Below, piece after piece: positions 27,430 to 36,567 of a DNA stretch of 64,000 nt; the stretch's first letter is position 1; each line of letters starts with the position of its first letter. The DNA is from Dechloromonas sp. (lineage in GTDB: Bacteria > Pseudomonadota > Gammaproteobacteria > Burkholderiales > Rhodocyclaceae). The notes beneath the pieces were generated by a model. It saw only the letters and a list, made by a program, of their open reading frames with translations. It was not told where the DNA came from and did no database searches. The stretch covers positions 33,084 to 97,083 of the forward strand of contig JAABQV010000004.1 of NCBI GenBank assembly GCA_011391255.1, given 5' to 3'. The translations under genes were made by a program, and so were the position numbers.

Positions 27430-28401
27430 ATGTCAATCAAAGTCCAGAACACACCCAACCGGGCCGCATTTGATGTCCAGTCGGTTCAGGATCTGCGTGC
27501 CCAATTCCAGAAAGATCCCAGTCAAGGTGTCAAGGCGGCAGCGCAACAGTTTGAGACCATGTTCCTGCAAATGGTCCTGAAAAGCATGCGCGATGCAACG
27601 CCACAGGATGGACTGCTCAACAGCGACCAATCCCGCTTTTACACCGGCCTGCTTGACCAGCAAATGGCACAAAACATGGCTACCCAAGGTAACGGGGTAG
27701 GGTTTGCCAAACTGATTGAGCAACAACTCGGGCGTCAGGTTCTTGGGACAAGTGATGGGCAAGCAGCATTAGCCACACCGGCAAACGCTGCCGGCAATGC
27801 CTTGCCGCTTTCGGCGTCCGATGGCCGTCACTTGCAGCACCGGACTATTTTGGGCAATCAACCGACATCGGCGGCTTACGCGACATCGTTTGCACCCGTC
27901 AGCAATATCGGTAAAGCTGGAGAGGCCGTCGGATCGTCACAGGAGTTCGTCAATCGCGTCTGGCCGCATGCGGTCGAAGCCTCACGGTCAACCGGCATTC
28001 CGCCCCAGTTTTTAGTTGGGCATTCTGCGCTGGAGAGTGGCTGGGGCCGCAGTGAGATCCGTAAGGCCGATGGTTCCAACAGCTTCAACCTGTTCGGTAT
28101 CAAGGCTGGCAAGAGCTGGACAGGGGCGACGGTTGAGGCGACGACAACCGAATACATCGATGGTCAGCCGCAGCAACTGGTCGAGCGTTTTCGTGCGTAT
28201 GGTTCTTACGAAGAGGCATTCCGCGATTACGCCAATTTGTTGCGCAACAATTCCCGCTACAGTGGCGTGATCGGATCACAGGATGGCACGGAGTTTGCGA
28301 GACGTTTGCAACAAGCGGGTTATGCCACTGATCCGATGTATGCAGACAAGCTCTCGCGCATCATCAATGGCCCAACCCTTCGGCAGGCGCTAATCGGCTG
28401 A
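27430..28401 (+). CDS. flgJ: FlgJ, rod cap and peptidoglycan hydrolase
   Basis: Bifunctional 323-residue protein. The N-terminal half is the rod-scaffold domain (AAAQQFETMFLQMVLKSMRD). The C-terminal half is a glucosaminidase-type muramidase domain (FLVGHSALESGWGRSEIRKA with the catalytic Glu, then NLFGIKAGKSW). Both domains are present, as in enteric and betaproteobacterial forms. It closes the flgB operon; a sigma-28 promoter follows. Confidence 0.97.
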   Translation: MSIKVQNTPNRAAFDVQSVQDLRAQFQKDPSQGVKAAAQQFETMFLQMVLKSMRDATPQDGLLNSDQSRFYTGLLDQQMAQNMATQGNGVGFAKLIEQQLGRQVLGTSDGQAALATPANAAGNALPLSASDGRHLQHRTILGNQPTSAAYATSFAPVSNIGKAGEAVGSSQEFVNRVWPHAVEASRSTGIPPQFLVGHSALESGWGRSEIRKADGSNSFNLFGIKAGKSWTGATVEATTTEYIDGQPQQLVERFRAYGSYEEAFRDYANLLRNNSRYSGVIGSQDGTEFARRLQQAGYATDPMYADKLSRIINGPTLRQALIG

Positions 28402-28408
28402 GACTGGT

Positions 28409-28435
28409 TCAAGTTTTCCAGTTTTTTGCCGATAA
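28409..28435 (+). promoter_or_regulatory. Sigma-28 promoter for flgKL
   Basis: TCAAGTTT (28409-28416), an exact 11-base spacer, then GCCGATAA (28428-28435), which is the full consensus -10. The -35 has one mismatch to TAAAGTTT. The flgK ATG is 26 bases downstream. This separates flgK-flgL-lipoprotein as a late, FliA-dependent unit. Confidence 0.9.
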
Positions 28436-28461
28436 CCAAGCTGTAGAAATGAGGAGTTGAT

Positions 28462-30483
28462 ATGAGCGGCGGTATGCTTTCCATCGGAATCACAGGTATT
28501 CGTGCGGCACAGCTTGGGCTGGAAGCCACGCAACACAATGTGGCCAACGCCAATACCCCCGGATACAGCCGGCAGTATATTCAGCAGTCAGCCGGTATCC
28601 CGCGCTTGACCGGTTCAGGGTATTTCGGAAGTGGAACCACCGTTGATACGGTGCGTCGTGCCTATGATAAATACCTGACTGTACAAACCTTTAGTGCGCA
28701 AACCCAAGCTTCAGAGTCAGCAGCCTATCTGGCCAAGGTGAGCCAGGTCGACAACATGCTGGGTGATGCCAATTCCGGGCTGGCACCCGCCTTGCAAAGT
28801 TTCTTCACCGGTGTGCAACAGGTGGCGGCCAATCCATCTCTTGTCTCGGCCCGCCAATCGATGCTCTCCGCCAGTGAGGCACTGGCGGCACGCTTCAACT
28901 CAATGTCGCAGCGACTGAACGAGCTTTATGACGGTGTGAATGGCGAGGTGATTAGCGAAGTCGAGTTGGTTAACCTCTATGCAGTGCAGATTGGTGAGGT
29001 TAACGGTCAGATTACCCGAGCAGAAGCAGCGACTGATCAGCCGCCAAATGACCTGCTTGATATGCGGGATCAGCTTGTTGCCGATTTGAATAAGCACATT
29101 CGGGTGAGTACTGTTGAAGACTCGATCGGTAATTTCAATGTATTCATCGGTAATGGCCAGCAACTGGTGGTTGGTAGCGTTGTAAACAGTCTTGTGGCTA
29201 CAACGTCGAGCTATGATCCAGAACGGATAGTGGTTGGCCTGAAAGGTCAATCGGGAACGGTTCAGGAGTTGACAGAAAGTTATATTGAGGGCGGTGCCTT
29301 GGGTGGATTGATGAAATTCCGCGCAAATTCGCTTGATGACGCAACGAATACCTTGGGCCAGATCGCTGCTTCCCTTGCCTTGACCTTTAATGCGCAGCAC
29401 GCGCTGGGGCAGGATCTTGAAGGGCTGAATCAAGAATCATCGGGCATAGGTTTTCAGGCCGATTACTTCAAAATTTCTCAGCCAAAAGTGATTGCTGGTT
29501 CAGTCAGTGCGGCCGTGGTTAGCGCTAGCTTTCTCCCGCCAACGGGTGATCCGGCAACCGGTAATTTCAAGACCAGCCTGACCGGTAGCGATTATGTTCT
29601 CCGTGATAACGGAACAAACCTGACCCTGACGCGCAAGAGTGATTCCAAAGTTTGGACAACGCCAACAGGGGCGGGAGCCGTTGCGACATTAAACGGATTA
29701 ATTTCCAGCGAAGGCATTAGCATTAACGGAACGCCTTCGGCTAACGTTGATTACCTAGTCGAACCGACTCGTAATACAGCAAGTAATTTTCAGTTGAACT
29801 CGACGATCGCTGCCGACACCAGGAAAATCGCTGCTGCTGCGCCGATTGCCACTTCGTTGGGTTCCGCAAATTCTGGATCCTTGAAGGTCAGTCAGGGGGT
29901 CGTTAGTCAGGGCTATTCGTTGACCAGCTTGCCAGCATTTACTTATGGAGCGGCAGCCGATCAGTTCACTGTTTCGCCGGCCAGCGCGGGCACTGCGACC
30001 TACGCCAATGGAAATGTCGTATCGATTGCGTCGGGAGGCGCGGTGCCGCGCCTCAACGGTGGTTCAGAACTGTCGCGTGTTTCCTATAACGGTATTTCAG
30101 TTGATATTTCAGGTGTTCCAAGCCAAGGCGATAGTTTCTCGATTGTTGCAAATACCAATGGTGTTTCTGATAGTCGTAACGCACTGAAGCTGGGTGCATT
30201 GCAGATACAAAGCACAATGGAAAACGGCAAGGCAACTTTCCAGGGAAGTTATGCGAGCCTGGTCAGCGGCGTCGGTTCGGTGACTCGTCAGGTCAAGGTT
30301 ATCGGTGAGTCACAGCAAACTTTGCTCAAACAGAATGAGTTAGCACGCTCTGCTGTCTCCGGAGTCAATCTTGACGAAGAGGCGGCCAACTTGATTCGTT
30401 ACCAGCAGGCCTATCAGGCATCGGCCAAAGCACTCGATATTTCGGCCAGATTGTTCGATACCTTGCTCGCAATATCCAATTAA
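28462..30483 (+). CDS. flgK: FlgK, hook-filament junction protein 1
   Basis: Exported hook-associated protein. At 673 residues it is longer than the ~550 of enterics, from an expanded central region. The conserved ends are clear: ATQHNVANANTPGYSRQYIQ at the N-terminus and GVNLDEEAANLIRYQQAYQA at the C-terminus. GAGGAG precedes the ATG. It is chaperoned by FlgN, encoded ~8 kb upstream on the other strand. Confidence 0.97.
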   Translation: MSGGMLSIGITGIRAAQLGLEATQHNVANANTPGYSRQYIQQSAGIPRLTGSGYFGSGTTVDTVRRAYDKYLTVQTFSAQTQASESAAYLAKVSQVDNMLGDANSGLAPALQSFFTGVQQVAANPSLVSARQSMLSASEALAARFNSMSQRLNELYDGVNGEVISEVELVNLYAVQIGEVNGQITRAEAATDQPPNDLLDMRDQLVADLNKHIRVSTVEDSIGNFNVFIGNGQQLVVGSVVNSLVATTSSYDPERIVVGLKGQSGTVQELTESYIEGGALGGLMKFRANSLDDATNTLGQIAASLALTFNAQHALGQDLEGLNQESSGIGFQADYFKISQPKVIAGSVSAAVVSASFLPPTGDPATGNFKTSLTGSDYVLRDNGTNLTLTRKSDSKVWTTPTGAGAVATLNGLISSEGISINGTPSANVDYLVEPTRNTASNFQLNSTIAADTRKIAAAAPIATSLGSANSGSLKVSQGVVSQGYSLTSLPAFTYGAAADQFTVSPASAGTATYANGNVVSIASGGAVPRLNGGSELSRVSYNGISVDISGVPSQGDSFSIVANTNGVSDSRNALKLGALQIQSTMENGKATFQGSYASLVSGVGSVTRQVKVIGESQQTLLKQNELARSAVSGVNLDEEAANLIRYQQAYQASAKALDISARLFDTLLAISN

Positions 30484-30495
30484 GGAAAAAACATC

Positions 30496-31722
30496 ATGCG
30501 TATTAGTACCTCAATGATGTTCGATACCGGCACCCAGAATATGCTGCAGTTGCAGACAAATCTGTATAAGTTGCAAAACCAGATGTCCACCGGGCGTCGT
30601 GTTTTAACACCGGCCGATGATCCGGTTGCGGCGGCGCAGGCGGTGGTCGTTAGTCAGCAACAGTCGGTTAACGCTCAGTTCATGGACAATCAGGGAAATG
30701 CCGAGAGCCAGTTGGTGAGCTTGGAAAGTAATGTGAGCAGTGTTAGTGATCTGCTGATTTTGGTAAAGGAGCGGATTGCTGAGGCAGACAATGAAAATTT
30801 GAATGATACGCAACGACAGGCGATCGCATTCGATATCCGTCAGAAATTTGATCAACTGCTTGGTCTGGCGAACAGTTCTGATGCGATGGGAAATTTCCAG
30901 TTCGCAGGATTCAGCGGAGACACCCAGCCGTTTGCTGTTGCAGGTACCCCAGGTAACCGCAACATGAGCTATCACGGTGATGACGGGCGTCGCCAGTTAC
31001 AGCTTGGAACCGGCCGCCTGATGGATGTTTCAGAGTCCGGGAGTGATGTTTTCGTTCGCATCCCGCAGGGTAACGGCCAGTTCGCCTATTCAGCCGGAGC
31101 CACTAATGGCGGAACCGGGGTTATCGGTGAATCGTCGGTAATTTCAGGATACAACGACAGCACCTATAAACTGACTTTTACAGCGCCTGGCGTCTACACG
31201 CTTGATGTGACGACTAATGGAGTGCCAGCGGCTCCAGTGACGGGGCTGGCTTATACCGCCGGCTCAGACATTGTCCTTGGCCCGGTTGGTCAGCAAGTCA
31301 AAATCAGCCTAAGTGGCACACCCGCAGTTGGTGATACATTTACAGTGGCTCCATCCACTAATCAGGACATGTTCAAAACGCTGGACAACATGATCAAGGC
31401 GTTGGAGAGCAATGTTTCAGCCAGCGCCGCGACCAAGGCTGCTTACAAAAATCAGATGAGGGTGATTGACGATAATATCGATCAGGCATTTACGAATGTG
31501 ATTACGATACAGACCTCAATAGGTGCCCGGCGACTGGAGGTGGAATCTTTAAGCCTTGCCGCTGCTGATCGCGATTTGCAGTACCAGACGGACATTTCCA
31601 AGTTGGTCGACCTGGATTACACCAAGGCTATTTCAGAAATGGCGAATCAGAAAATGGTACTTGAAGCGGCCCAGCTCTCCTTTAAGCAAGTCAGCCAATT
31701 GTCGTTGTTCAGCTATCTATGA
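30496..31722 (+). CDS. flgL: FlgL, hook-filament junction protein 2
   Basis: Second junction protein, 408 residues. The N-terminus has the flagellin-like FlgL signature (MRISTSMMFDTGTQNMLQLQ, then QMSTGRRVLTPADDPVAAAQ). The C-terminus (LDYTKAISEMANQKMVLEAA) is also typical. It is 12 bases after flgK. Its stop overlaps the start of a lipoprotein gene by four bases (ATGA). Confidence 0.97.
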   Translation: MRISTSMMFDTGTQNMLQLQTNLYKLQNQMSTGRRVLTPADDPVAAAQAVVVSQQQSVNAQFMDNQGNAESQLVSLESNVSSVSDLLILVKERIAEADNENLNDTQRQAIAFDIRQKFDQLLGLANSSDAMGNFQFAGFSGDTQPFAVAGTPGNRNMSYHGDDGRRQLQLGTGRLMDVSESGSDVFVRIPQGNGQFAYSAGATNGGTGVIGESSVISGYNDSTYKLTFTAPGVYTLDVTTNGVPAAPVTGLAYTAGSDIVLGPVGQQVKISLSGTPAVGDTFTVAPSTNQDMFKTLDNMIKALESNVSASAATKAAYKNQMRVIDDNIDQAFTNVITIQTSIGARRLEVESLSLAAADRDLQYQTDISKLVDLDYTKAISEMANQKMVLEAAQLSFKQVSQLSLFSYL

Positions 31723-32195
31723 AAAATGTCTTTATTGCTGCTGCAGTTAGCGTTGCGCTAGTCACCGGATGCAGCTCGACCAGTAGTTCGACCAAGCCTC
31801 TGATTGCCGACAAGGTGATACAGCTTACTGCTAAAACGTCGATATCCGCATCGACGTTGGCGACCGCAGCAGTTGTCGCCCTGGCGATCTACATCGTCTA
31901 TGATCCTCTGGCCCCAAACTGGGAAATCGAGGAGGCAAGGCTCAGCGAGGATACCTACCGGTTTTCAATGAAAATGAAGCGCTACCATACCGGCGGAGCG
32001 GGCGAGTCAATCCAGATTCTCAAGCGCCGGGCAAGTCAGCTCAAGTACGAACAAGGCTTCGCTGATTTTCATATCCTCGAATATACAGAGGGGATAGATT
32101 CACAGACCATTGGCGCCCGCCGGATGGCGGAAGGAACCGTCAAACTGGTCCAGCGCGAACAGGCGGACTCCTTCCGGCTTAACGATCGCTATTGA
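31719..32195 (+). CDS. Unrecognised lipoprotein translationally coupled to flgL
   Basis: I do not recognise this 158-residue protein. It starts with a lipoprotein signal and lipobox LVTGC (Cys18), then a Ser/Thr-rich stretch, a hydrophobic segment at about 44-60 (LATAAVVALAIYIVYD), and a mixed, charged C-terminal domain rich in Glu, Lys and Arg. The ATG overlaps the flgL stop (ATGA), so it is probably translated with the late flagellar genes. Its stop overlaps the end of fliR on the other strand by seven bases. A role in the outer-membrane or motor periphery of the flagellum is an inference from position alone. Confidence 0.8.
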   Translation: MKNVFIAAAVSVALVTGCSSTSSSTKPLIADKVIQLTAKTSISASTLATAAVVALAIYIVYDPLAPNWEIEEARLSEDTYRFSMKMKRYHTGGAGESIQILKRRASQLKYEQGFADFHILEYTEGIDSQTIGARRMAEGTVKLVQREQADSFRLNDRY

Positions 32196-32974
32196 GTCGG
32201 CATCACCGCAAAGCCTAGTAGTGAGCTCAGTGCCAGCTCAAAAAGGGCCTGCAATGGCATCGCCAGATAATCCATGCTGATCCCGAGCGCCACAAAGCCA
32301 CCAATCAACGTGAGCGGAAAGCCAAGGGCAAAAATATTAAGTTGTGGCGCAGCCCGGGTTAGTACCGCCAGGGCAATATTGGTAATCATCAGTGCAACGA
32401 CGACAGGTAAGGCAATCAACATGCCGAATGAGAATATTTTGCTGCCGAGTTCAGCGAGATTGAGCCAGCTTGCAGCGCCTAAAGGATTGGCGCTGACTGG
32501 TATCACATAAAAACTTTGCGCCAGCGTCGCAACGTAAATCAAATGCCCGTTGAGCGACATAAACAGTAGCAGTCCAATCAGACTTACGAATTCAGCAATA
32601 ACTGGCGTTTGGGATGAATTGAGGGGGTCATAAGAGGTTGCAAATCCCAGGCCCATTTGCATGCCAATCAATTCGCCAGCCATATTCATTGCCGCAAAAA
32701 CGATGCGAGCCGCAAACCCCATGGCAATCCCAATCAGCATCTGCTGAGTCAGGACCCACAGGCCGTCCAGCGATGCCGGTGCGATCACTGGCATGGCGGG
32801 AAGGGCTGGCGCGATGGCGATGGTGATGCCAAAACCGAGAATCAGGCGGGTTCTCCGCGGTATGCCGGCGGTGCTCCATAGAGGCGCGGCGGAGATAAAG
32901 GCCAGAATCCGGGTTAGCGGGTAAGCGTAGGCAACGATCCAGGCATCAATTTGCGTGGTCGTAATGCTGAACAT
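32189..32974 (-). CDS. fliR: FliR, export gate membrane protein
   Basis: Inner-membrane export gate component, 261 residues with six or so hydrophobic helices and the family stretch GMQMGLGFATSYDPLN. It is the last gene of the fliK-fliR unit. Start ATG at 32974, two bases after fliQ. Confidence 0.97.
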   Translation of the reverse strand: MFSITTTQIDAWIVAYAYPLTRILAFISAAPLWSTAGIPRRTRLILGFGITIAIAPALPAMPVIAPASLDGLWVLTQQMLIGIAMGFAARIVFAAMNMAGELIGMQMGLGFATSYDPLNSSQTPVIAEFVSLIGLLLFMSLNGHLIYVATLAQSFYVIPVSANPLGAASWLNLAELGSKIFSFGMLIALPVVVALMITNIALAVLTRAAPQLNIFALGFPLTLIGGFVALGISMDYLAMPLQALFELALSSLLGFAVMPTQ

Positions 32975-32975
32975 T

Positions 32976-33245
32976 TCAACCGATCAGCTGCGGAATATTG
33001 GTAAATAGGCGCTGGATGTAATCAACGAAGTAATCCAGCATCCAAGGCCCAAAAAAAATCAGAACGACGAACGCTGCTACGAGCTTGGGGACAAACTGTA
33101 GGGTTGCTTCGTTAATTTGGGTCGCTGCCTGAAAAATACTGATAACCAGACCAACAACTAGTGCCGCGATCAACATGGGTGCTGCCAGAACCAGGGTGAC
33201 TTCAATTGCCTGGCGGCCAATTTCCATGACTATGCCAGGTGTCAT
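32976..33245 (-). CDS. fliQ: FliQ, export gate membrane protein
   Basis: Small gate subunit of 89 residues with two transmembrane helices. The conserved segment VGLVISIFQAATQINEATL is present. It overlaps the fliP stop by four bases (ATGA). Confidence 0.97.
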   Translation of the reverse strand: MTPGIVMEIGRQAIEVTLVLAAPMLIAALVVGLVISIFQAATQINEATLQFVPKLVAAFVVLIFFGPWMLDYFVDYIQRLFTNIPQLIG

Positions 33246-33988
33246 GAGCCAAAACTCTGAACCAGTGATCCTATTACCAGATGCCAGCCATCGACCAGTA
33301 CGAACAGCATTAGTTTAAATGGAAGGGCAACCATGACCGGGGACATCATCATCATACCCATTGACATCAAAATGCTGGCGACCACCATATCGATAATCAG
33401 GAAGGGAATGAAGAGAATAAAGCCGATCTGAAAGGCGGTTTTTAACTCGCTGATGACAAAGGCTGGAACCAGAATGCGCAGCGGGATATCGTCCGGTTTT
33501 TCAATCTTGTCGATTTTTGCCACTTTGGCAAACATGGCAATGTCCGCTTCGCGAGTCTGCTTGAGCATGAAGGCTCGCATTGGAACGGCTGCACGCTCAC
33601 CGGCCTGCATGATATTGATTTTGCTTTCAGAGAGCGGGACGTAGGCGTTTTCATAGACGCTTTCGAGCGTTGGCGACATGATGAAAAAAGTCAGAAATAA
33701 CGCCAGGCCAACCAGGATTTGGTTGGGGGGCGTTGCTTGGGTGCCCATCGCGTGACGCAACAAGGAGAGCACAATGATAATTCGTGTAAAACTGGTCATC
33801 ATCAGAACAGCGGCCGGGATAAATGTCAGCGCAGTCAGGAATAGCAGCGTTTGTATGGACAGGCTGTAGGTCGTTCCACCACCCGCCGTCGGCGTGCTAT
33901 TCAATGCTGGTAGTCCGCCGGTAGCTTGAGCATAGGCTAGTGCTGCCGGGAGTAGCAGGATGGCAGCAGCGAGCAGGCGCTTAAGCAT
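33242..33988 (-). CDS. fliP: FliP, export gate membrane protein
   Basis: Gate subunit of 248 residues. A cleavable N-terminal signal (ending near AYAQ) is followed by the mature protein with conserved FIPAAVLMMTSFTRIIIVLS and the C-terminal MMMMSPVMVALPFKLMLFVL. It overlaps the end of fliO by eight bases. Confidence 0.98.
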   Translation of the reverse strand: MLKRLLAAAILLLPAALAYAQATGGLPALNSTPTAGGGTTYSLSIQTLLFLTALTFIPAAVLMMTSFTRIIIVLSLLRHAMGTQATPPNQILVGLALFLTFFIMSPTLESVYENAYVPLSESKINIMQAGERAAVPMRAFMLKQTREADIAMFAKVAKIDKIEKPDDIPLRILVPAFVISELKTAFQIGFILFIPFLIIDMVVASILMSMGMMMMSPVMVALPFKLMLFVLVDGWHLVIGSLVQSFGS

Positions 33989-34394
33989 TCCGGTTGCGCT
34001 CGGTGACGGTTTTCAGCCATTGCTTGAATGGCGTCTCGGACTGGTCTGAATTGGCTTCCAGTAGCGCATCCTGGCTACCTTTAGGTAGCTGATGTAGCGT
34101 GCGAATTTGTCCGGGAACCAGGCCAATAACCAGCCAAGTGTCACCCACCTCAACCAGAACCAAGCGCTCGCGCGGGCCAAGGGCAACGCCACCAATGACT
34201 TTCATGCCACCCTGGCCAAATCCTTTTCCACCGGTAACTTTTCGTGCCAGCCAGGCAGCGCCCAACAACACTCCGATAATCAATATCAGCGCAAGCGCGG
34301 CTTGGAGATAACTACCACTGGAGACGCCCGGTGGTTGCGTATCTGCACTCCAGGCATGGAATGGGATAACCAGCAAAAAAAATAAACGGTGCAA
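33981..34394 (-). CDS. fliO: FliO, export gate assembly protein
   Basis: Helps assemble FliP. The 137 residues have an N-terminal hydrophobic segment, a second helix (LQAALALILIIGVLLGAAWLA) and the cytoplasmic FliO motif (GGVALGPRERLVLVEVGDTW). The only plausible start is TTG at 34394; no ATG is in frame upstream before a stop. There are 108 bases between fliN and fliO, unusual in this compact cluster, in which I found no convincing promoter. Confidence 0.93.
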   Translation of the reverse strand: MHRLFFLLVIPFHAWSADTQPPGVSSGSYLQAALALILIIGVLLGAAWLARKVTGGKGFGQGGMKVIGGVALGPRERLVLVEVGDTWLVIGLVPGQIRTLHQLPKGSQDALLEANSDQSETPFKQWLKTVTERNRNA

Positions 34395-34502
34395 GATGTC
34401 AGTGCCCTGATGAGATAAATCCAGGGTGCTATCTTAAACTGAAACAGGAGTAGGCGCCTGCTTCGGTCGACCACCAAAAGGGGGTAGATTTGATCGAGTG
34501 CC

Positions 34503-34946
34503 CTAGCGGTTAATTTTCCGCATGCGCTCCGAGGGAGTGATTATGTCGGTCAAGCGGATACCGAACTTGTCATTAACGACCACCACTTCGCCTTGAGCGA
34601 TCAATGTGCCGTTGACCAGCACATCCATTGGCTCGCCAGCCATGGCTTCGAGTTCAACCACAGAGCCATGTGCCAGCTGCAGCAGATTTTTGATCGTGAT
34701 TTTGGTGCGCCCAAGCTCGACGGTGATTTGGACCGGGATGTCCAGAATCATTTCGAGCTCGTTCATCATCCCCGCCCCAGCGCCGCCCCCTCCGAATGAG
34801 GGAAAGATGTCAGCCGACTGTGCTGCAGCAGACGGAGCCTCCTCAGCTACCGCTTGTTCGGACATTGCGGCAGCCCAGTCATCCTCGCTGATCTGCCCGT
34901 CGTCTTCGGTTGCGGTGCTTTCTGTATTTTCCATATCGTCAGCCAT
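34503..34946 (-). CDS. fliN: FliN, C-ring switch protein
   Basis: Switch-complex protein of 147 residues. The acidic, Ala-rich N-terminus is likely flexible; the C-terminal SpoA domain is clear (VELGRTKITIKNLLQLAHGS and VNGTLIAQGEVVVVNDKFGI). Its start overlaps the fliM stop by eight bases. A second ATG four codons in is an alternative start. Confidence 0.97.
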   Translation of the reverse strand: MADDMENTESTATEDDGQISEDDWAAAMSEQAVAEEAPSAAAQSADIFPSFGGGGAGAGMMNELEMILDIPVQITVELGRTKITIKNLLQLAHGSVVELEAMAGEPMDVLVNGTLIAQGEVVVVNDKFGIRLTDIITPSERMRKINR

Positions 34947-35955
34947 TTGGTACTCCTAGTGCTGGCTTACTAGCCGGCAGGTCGGGCGATGCGGCAAGGA
35001 ATCGCTCGACTTTCAATGCGTATTGGCCATTTTTCTGGCCGTAGGTGCATTCCATCAGGGGCACATTATCGACATGTGCTTCGATCTTGGGCGGAATATT
35101 AAGCGGGATAACGTCCCCCGCTTTTAACTTCAGGATTTCGCGTAGGGATATTTTCCCGGAGCCTAATTGTGCAACGATTTCAAGCTCGGCGCTTTGTAAC
35201 TGTTTACGCAGTGTGCCGATCCAGCGTTTGTCGGAGGACAATTGGTCGCTTTGCATCGTGCTGTAAAGTAAATCACGGATCGGCTCAAGCATCGAGTAGG
35301 GGAAACAGATGTGCATATCCGCCGTTGCACCACCAAACTCAAGTGTAAAAGTGGTTGAAACAACTATTTCAGAAGGTGTGGCGATGTTGGCAAACTGAGA
35401 GTTCATTTCCGAGCGAATGTACTCAAAGTTTAGTTCATGAACTGGTTTCCAGGATTTGCTGTATTCGGTGAAAACCACCCCAAGCAGACCTTGAATGATG
35501 CGTTGTTCAGTCGCCGTGAAATCTCGACCCTCAACCCGGGTATGAAAACGCCCGTCACCACCAAACATGTTGTCTACGACCAGGAATACCAGGTTGGGGT
35601 CAAAAACAAATAGCGCAGTTCCCCTCAGCGGCTTCGCTACCACCAGATTCAGGTTGGTTGGCACCACCAGGTTGCGAATGAACTCACTGTATTTCTGAAC
35701 CCGGATAGGACCAACCGAAATCTCGGCATTGCGATGCATGTAGTTGAACATGCCAATACGCAAGTAACGCGCAAAGCGTTCGTTGACCAATTCCAGAGTA
35801 GGCATCCGGCCACGAACGATACGTTCTTGAGTGCCAAGATTGTACGAGCGGATTCCTGTACCTTCACTGGCGCCTTCTTCCGGCTCGTCCGTCTCCCCGG
35901 TAACGCCCTTGAGTAGAGCGTCCACCTCGTCTTGGGAGAGAAAATCGCCTGCCAT
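34939..35955 (-). CDS. fliM: FliM, C-ring switch protein binding CheY
   Basis: Switch protein of 338 residues. The N-terminal CheY-P binding peptide is visible (FLSQDEVDALL, residues 5-15). The central CheC-like domain (RYLRIGMFNYMHRNAEISVG) and the C-terminal SpoA domain follow. The N-terminal peptide is worth comparing with the repeats in CheZ at 8892-9740. Confidence 0.98.
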   Translation of the reverse strand: MAGDFLSQDEVDALLKGVTGETDEPEEGASEGTGIRSYNLGTQERIVRGRMPTLELVNERFARYLRIGMFNYMHRNAEISVGPIRVQKYSEFIRNLVVPTNLNLVVAKPLRGTALFVFDPNLVFLVVDNMFGGDGRFHTRVEGRDFTATEQRIIQGLLGVVFTEYSKSWKPVHELNFEYIRSEMNSQFANIATPSEIVVSTTFTLEFGGATADMHICFPYSMLEPIRDLLYSTMQSDQLSSDKRWIGTLRKQLQSAELEIVAQLGSGKISLREILKLKAGDVIPLNIPPKIEAHVDNVPLMECTYGQKNGQYALKVERFLAASPDLPASKPALGVPNG

Positions 35956-35961
35956 TTTTAT

Positions 35962-36534
35962 CTATTGAATGATGAAGGATGTAAATAGAACGGCTTTGAC
36001 CGGGCCTTCAGAAGGAATTATTTCGCCCTTCTTGTTTTTTGCAGGAGGCTGGATCACTCCATTGATCTCATCTTTTAAATTTTCAGCCAGCTTCTCTTTT
36101 CCTTCCTTGGGTAACAACTCGGAGGCTTTTTTACCTGAAAGTAGCAAAGTTACGTTATTCCTGACTTTTGGCATTCTAACTTTCAGGTCCCCTTCGCCTT
36201 CCGGGCCGTCAAGTTCCAAGGTCAGAATAACCTGGAGATACTGATCTCCAGTCTCTGGAATCAGATTAACAGTAAACGGCTCCAAATTAAGGAAGACTGG
36301 AGGAGCTTCTTTTTCTTTCTTGCCTGCTTTCTTCTTTGGCGCCTTCTCTTGCTCAGCTGCGACTTCACCGTCTTCATCCTCAGCATGGTCGCTTTTCTTG
36401 AGTAGGAAAAAGGCCGCGCCCCCGCCCGCTAGCACAACGACCAGAACCGCAGCCAGAATGATGATTAGTAGTTTCTTGCTCTTTTTCGGTGGGGCTTCGG
36501 CCCCTTCTTCCGCTGGCTTGGCGTCTTTGGCCAT
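35962..36534 (-). CDS. fliL: FliL, stator-associated membrane protein
   Basis: Single-pass inner-membrane protein of 190 residues that supports stator function. There is a Lys-rich cytoplasmic tail, one helix (LLIIILAAVLVVVLAGGGAA), an acidic/Lys-rich linker and the FliL periplasmic domain (FLNLEPFTVNLIPETGDQYL). It is seven bases before fliM. Confidence 0.96.
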   Translation of the reverse strand: MAKDAKPAEEGAEAPPKKSKKLLIIILAAVLVVVLAGGGAAFFLLKKSDHAEDEDGEVAAEQEKAPKKKAGKKEKEAPPVFLNLEPFTVNLIPETGDQYLQVILTLELDGPEGEGDLKVRMPKVRNNVTLLLSGKKASELLPKEGKEKLAENLKDEINGVIQPPAKNKKGEIIPSEGPVKAVLFTSFIIQ

Positions 36535-36567
36535 TATTTTCCCTCTCTAATTGATCTCATAACCTGA

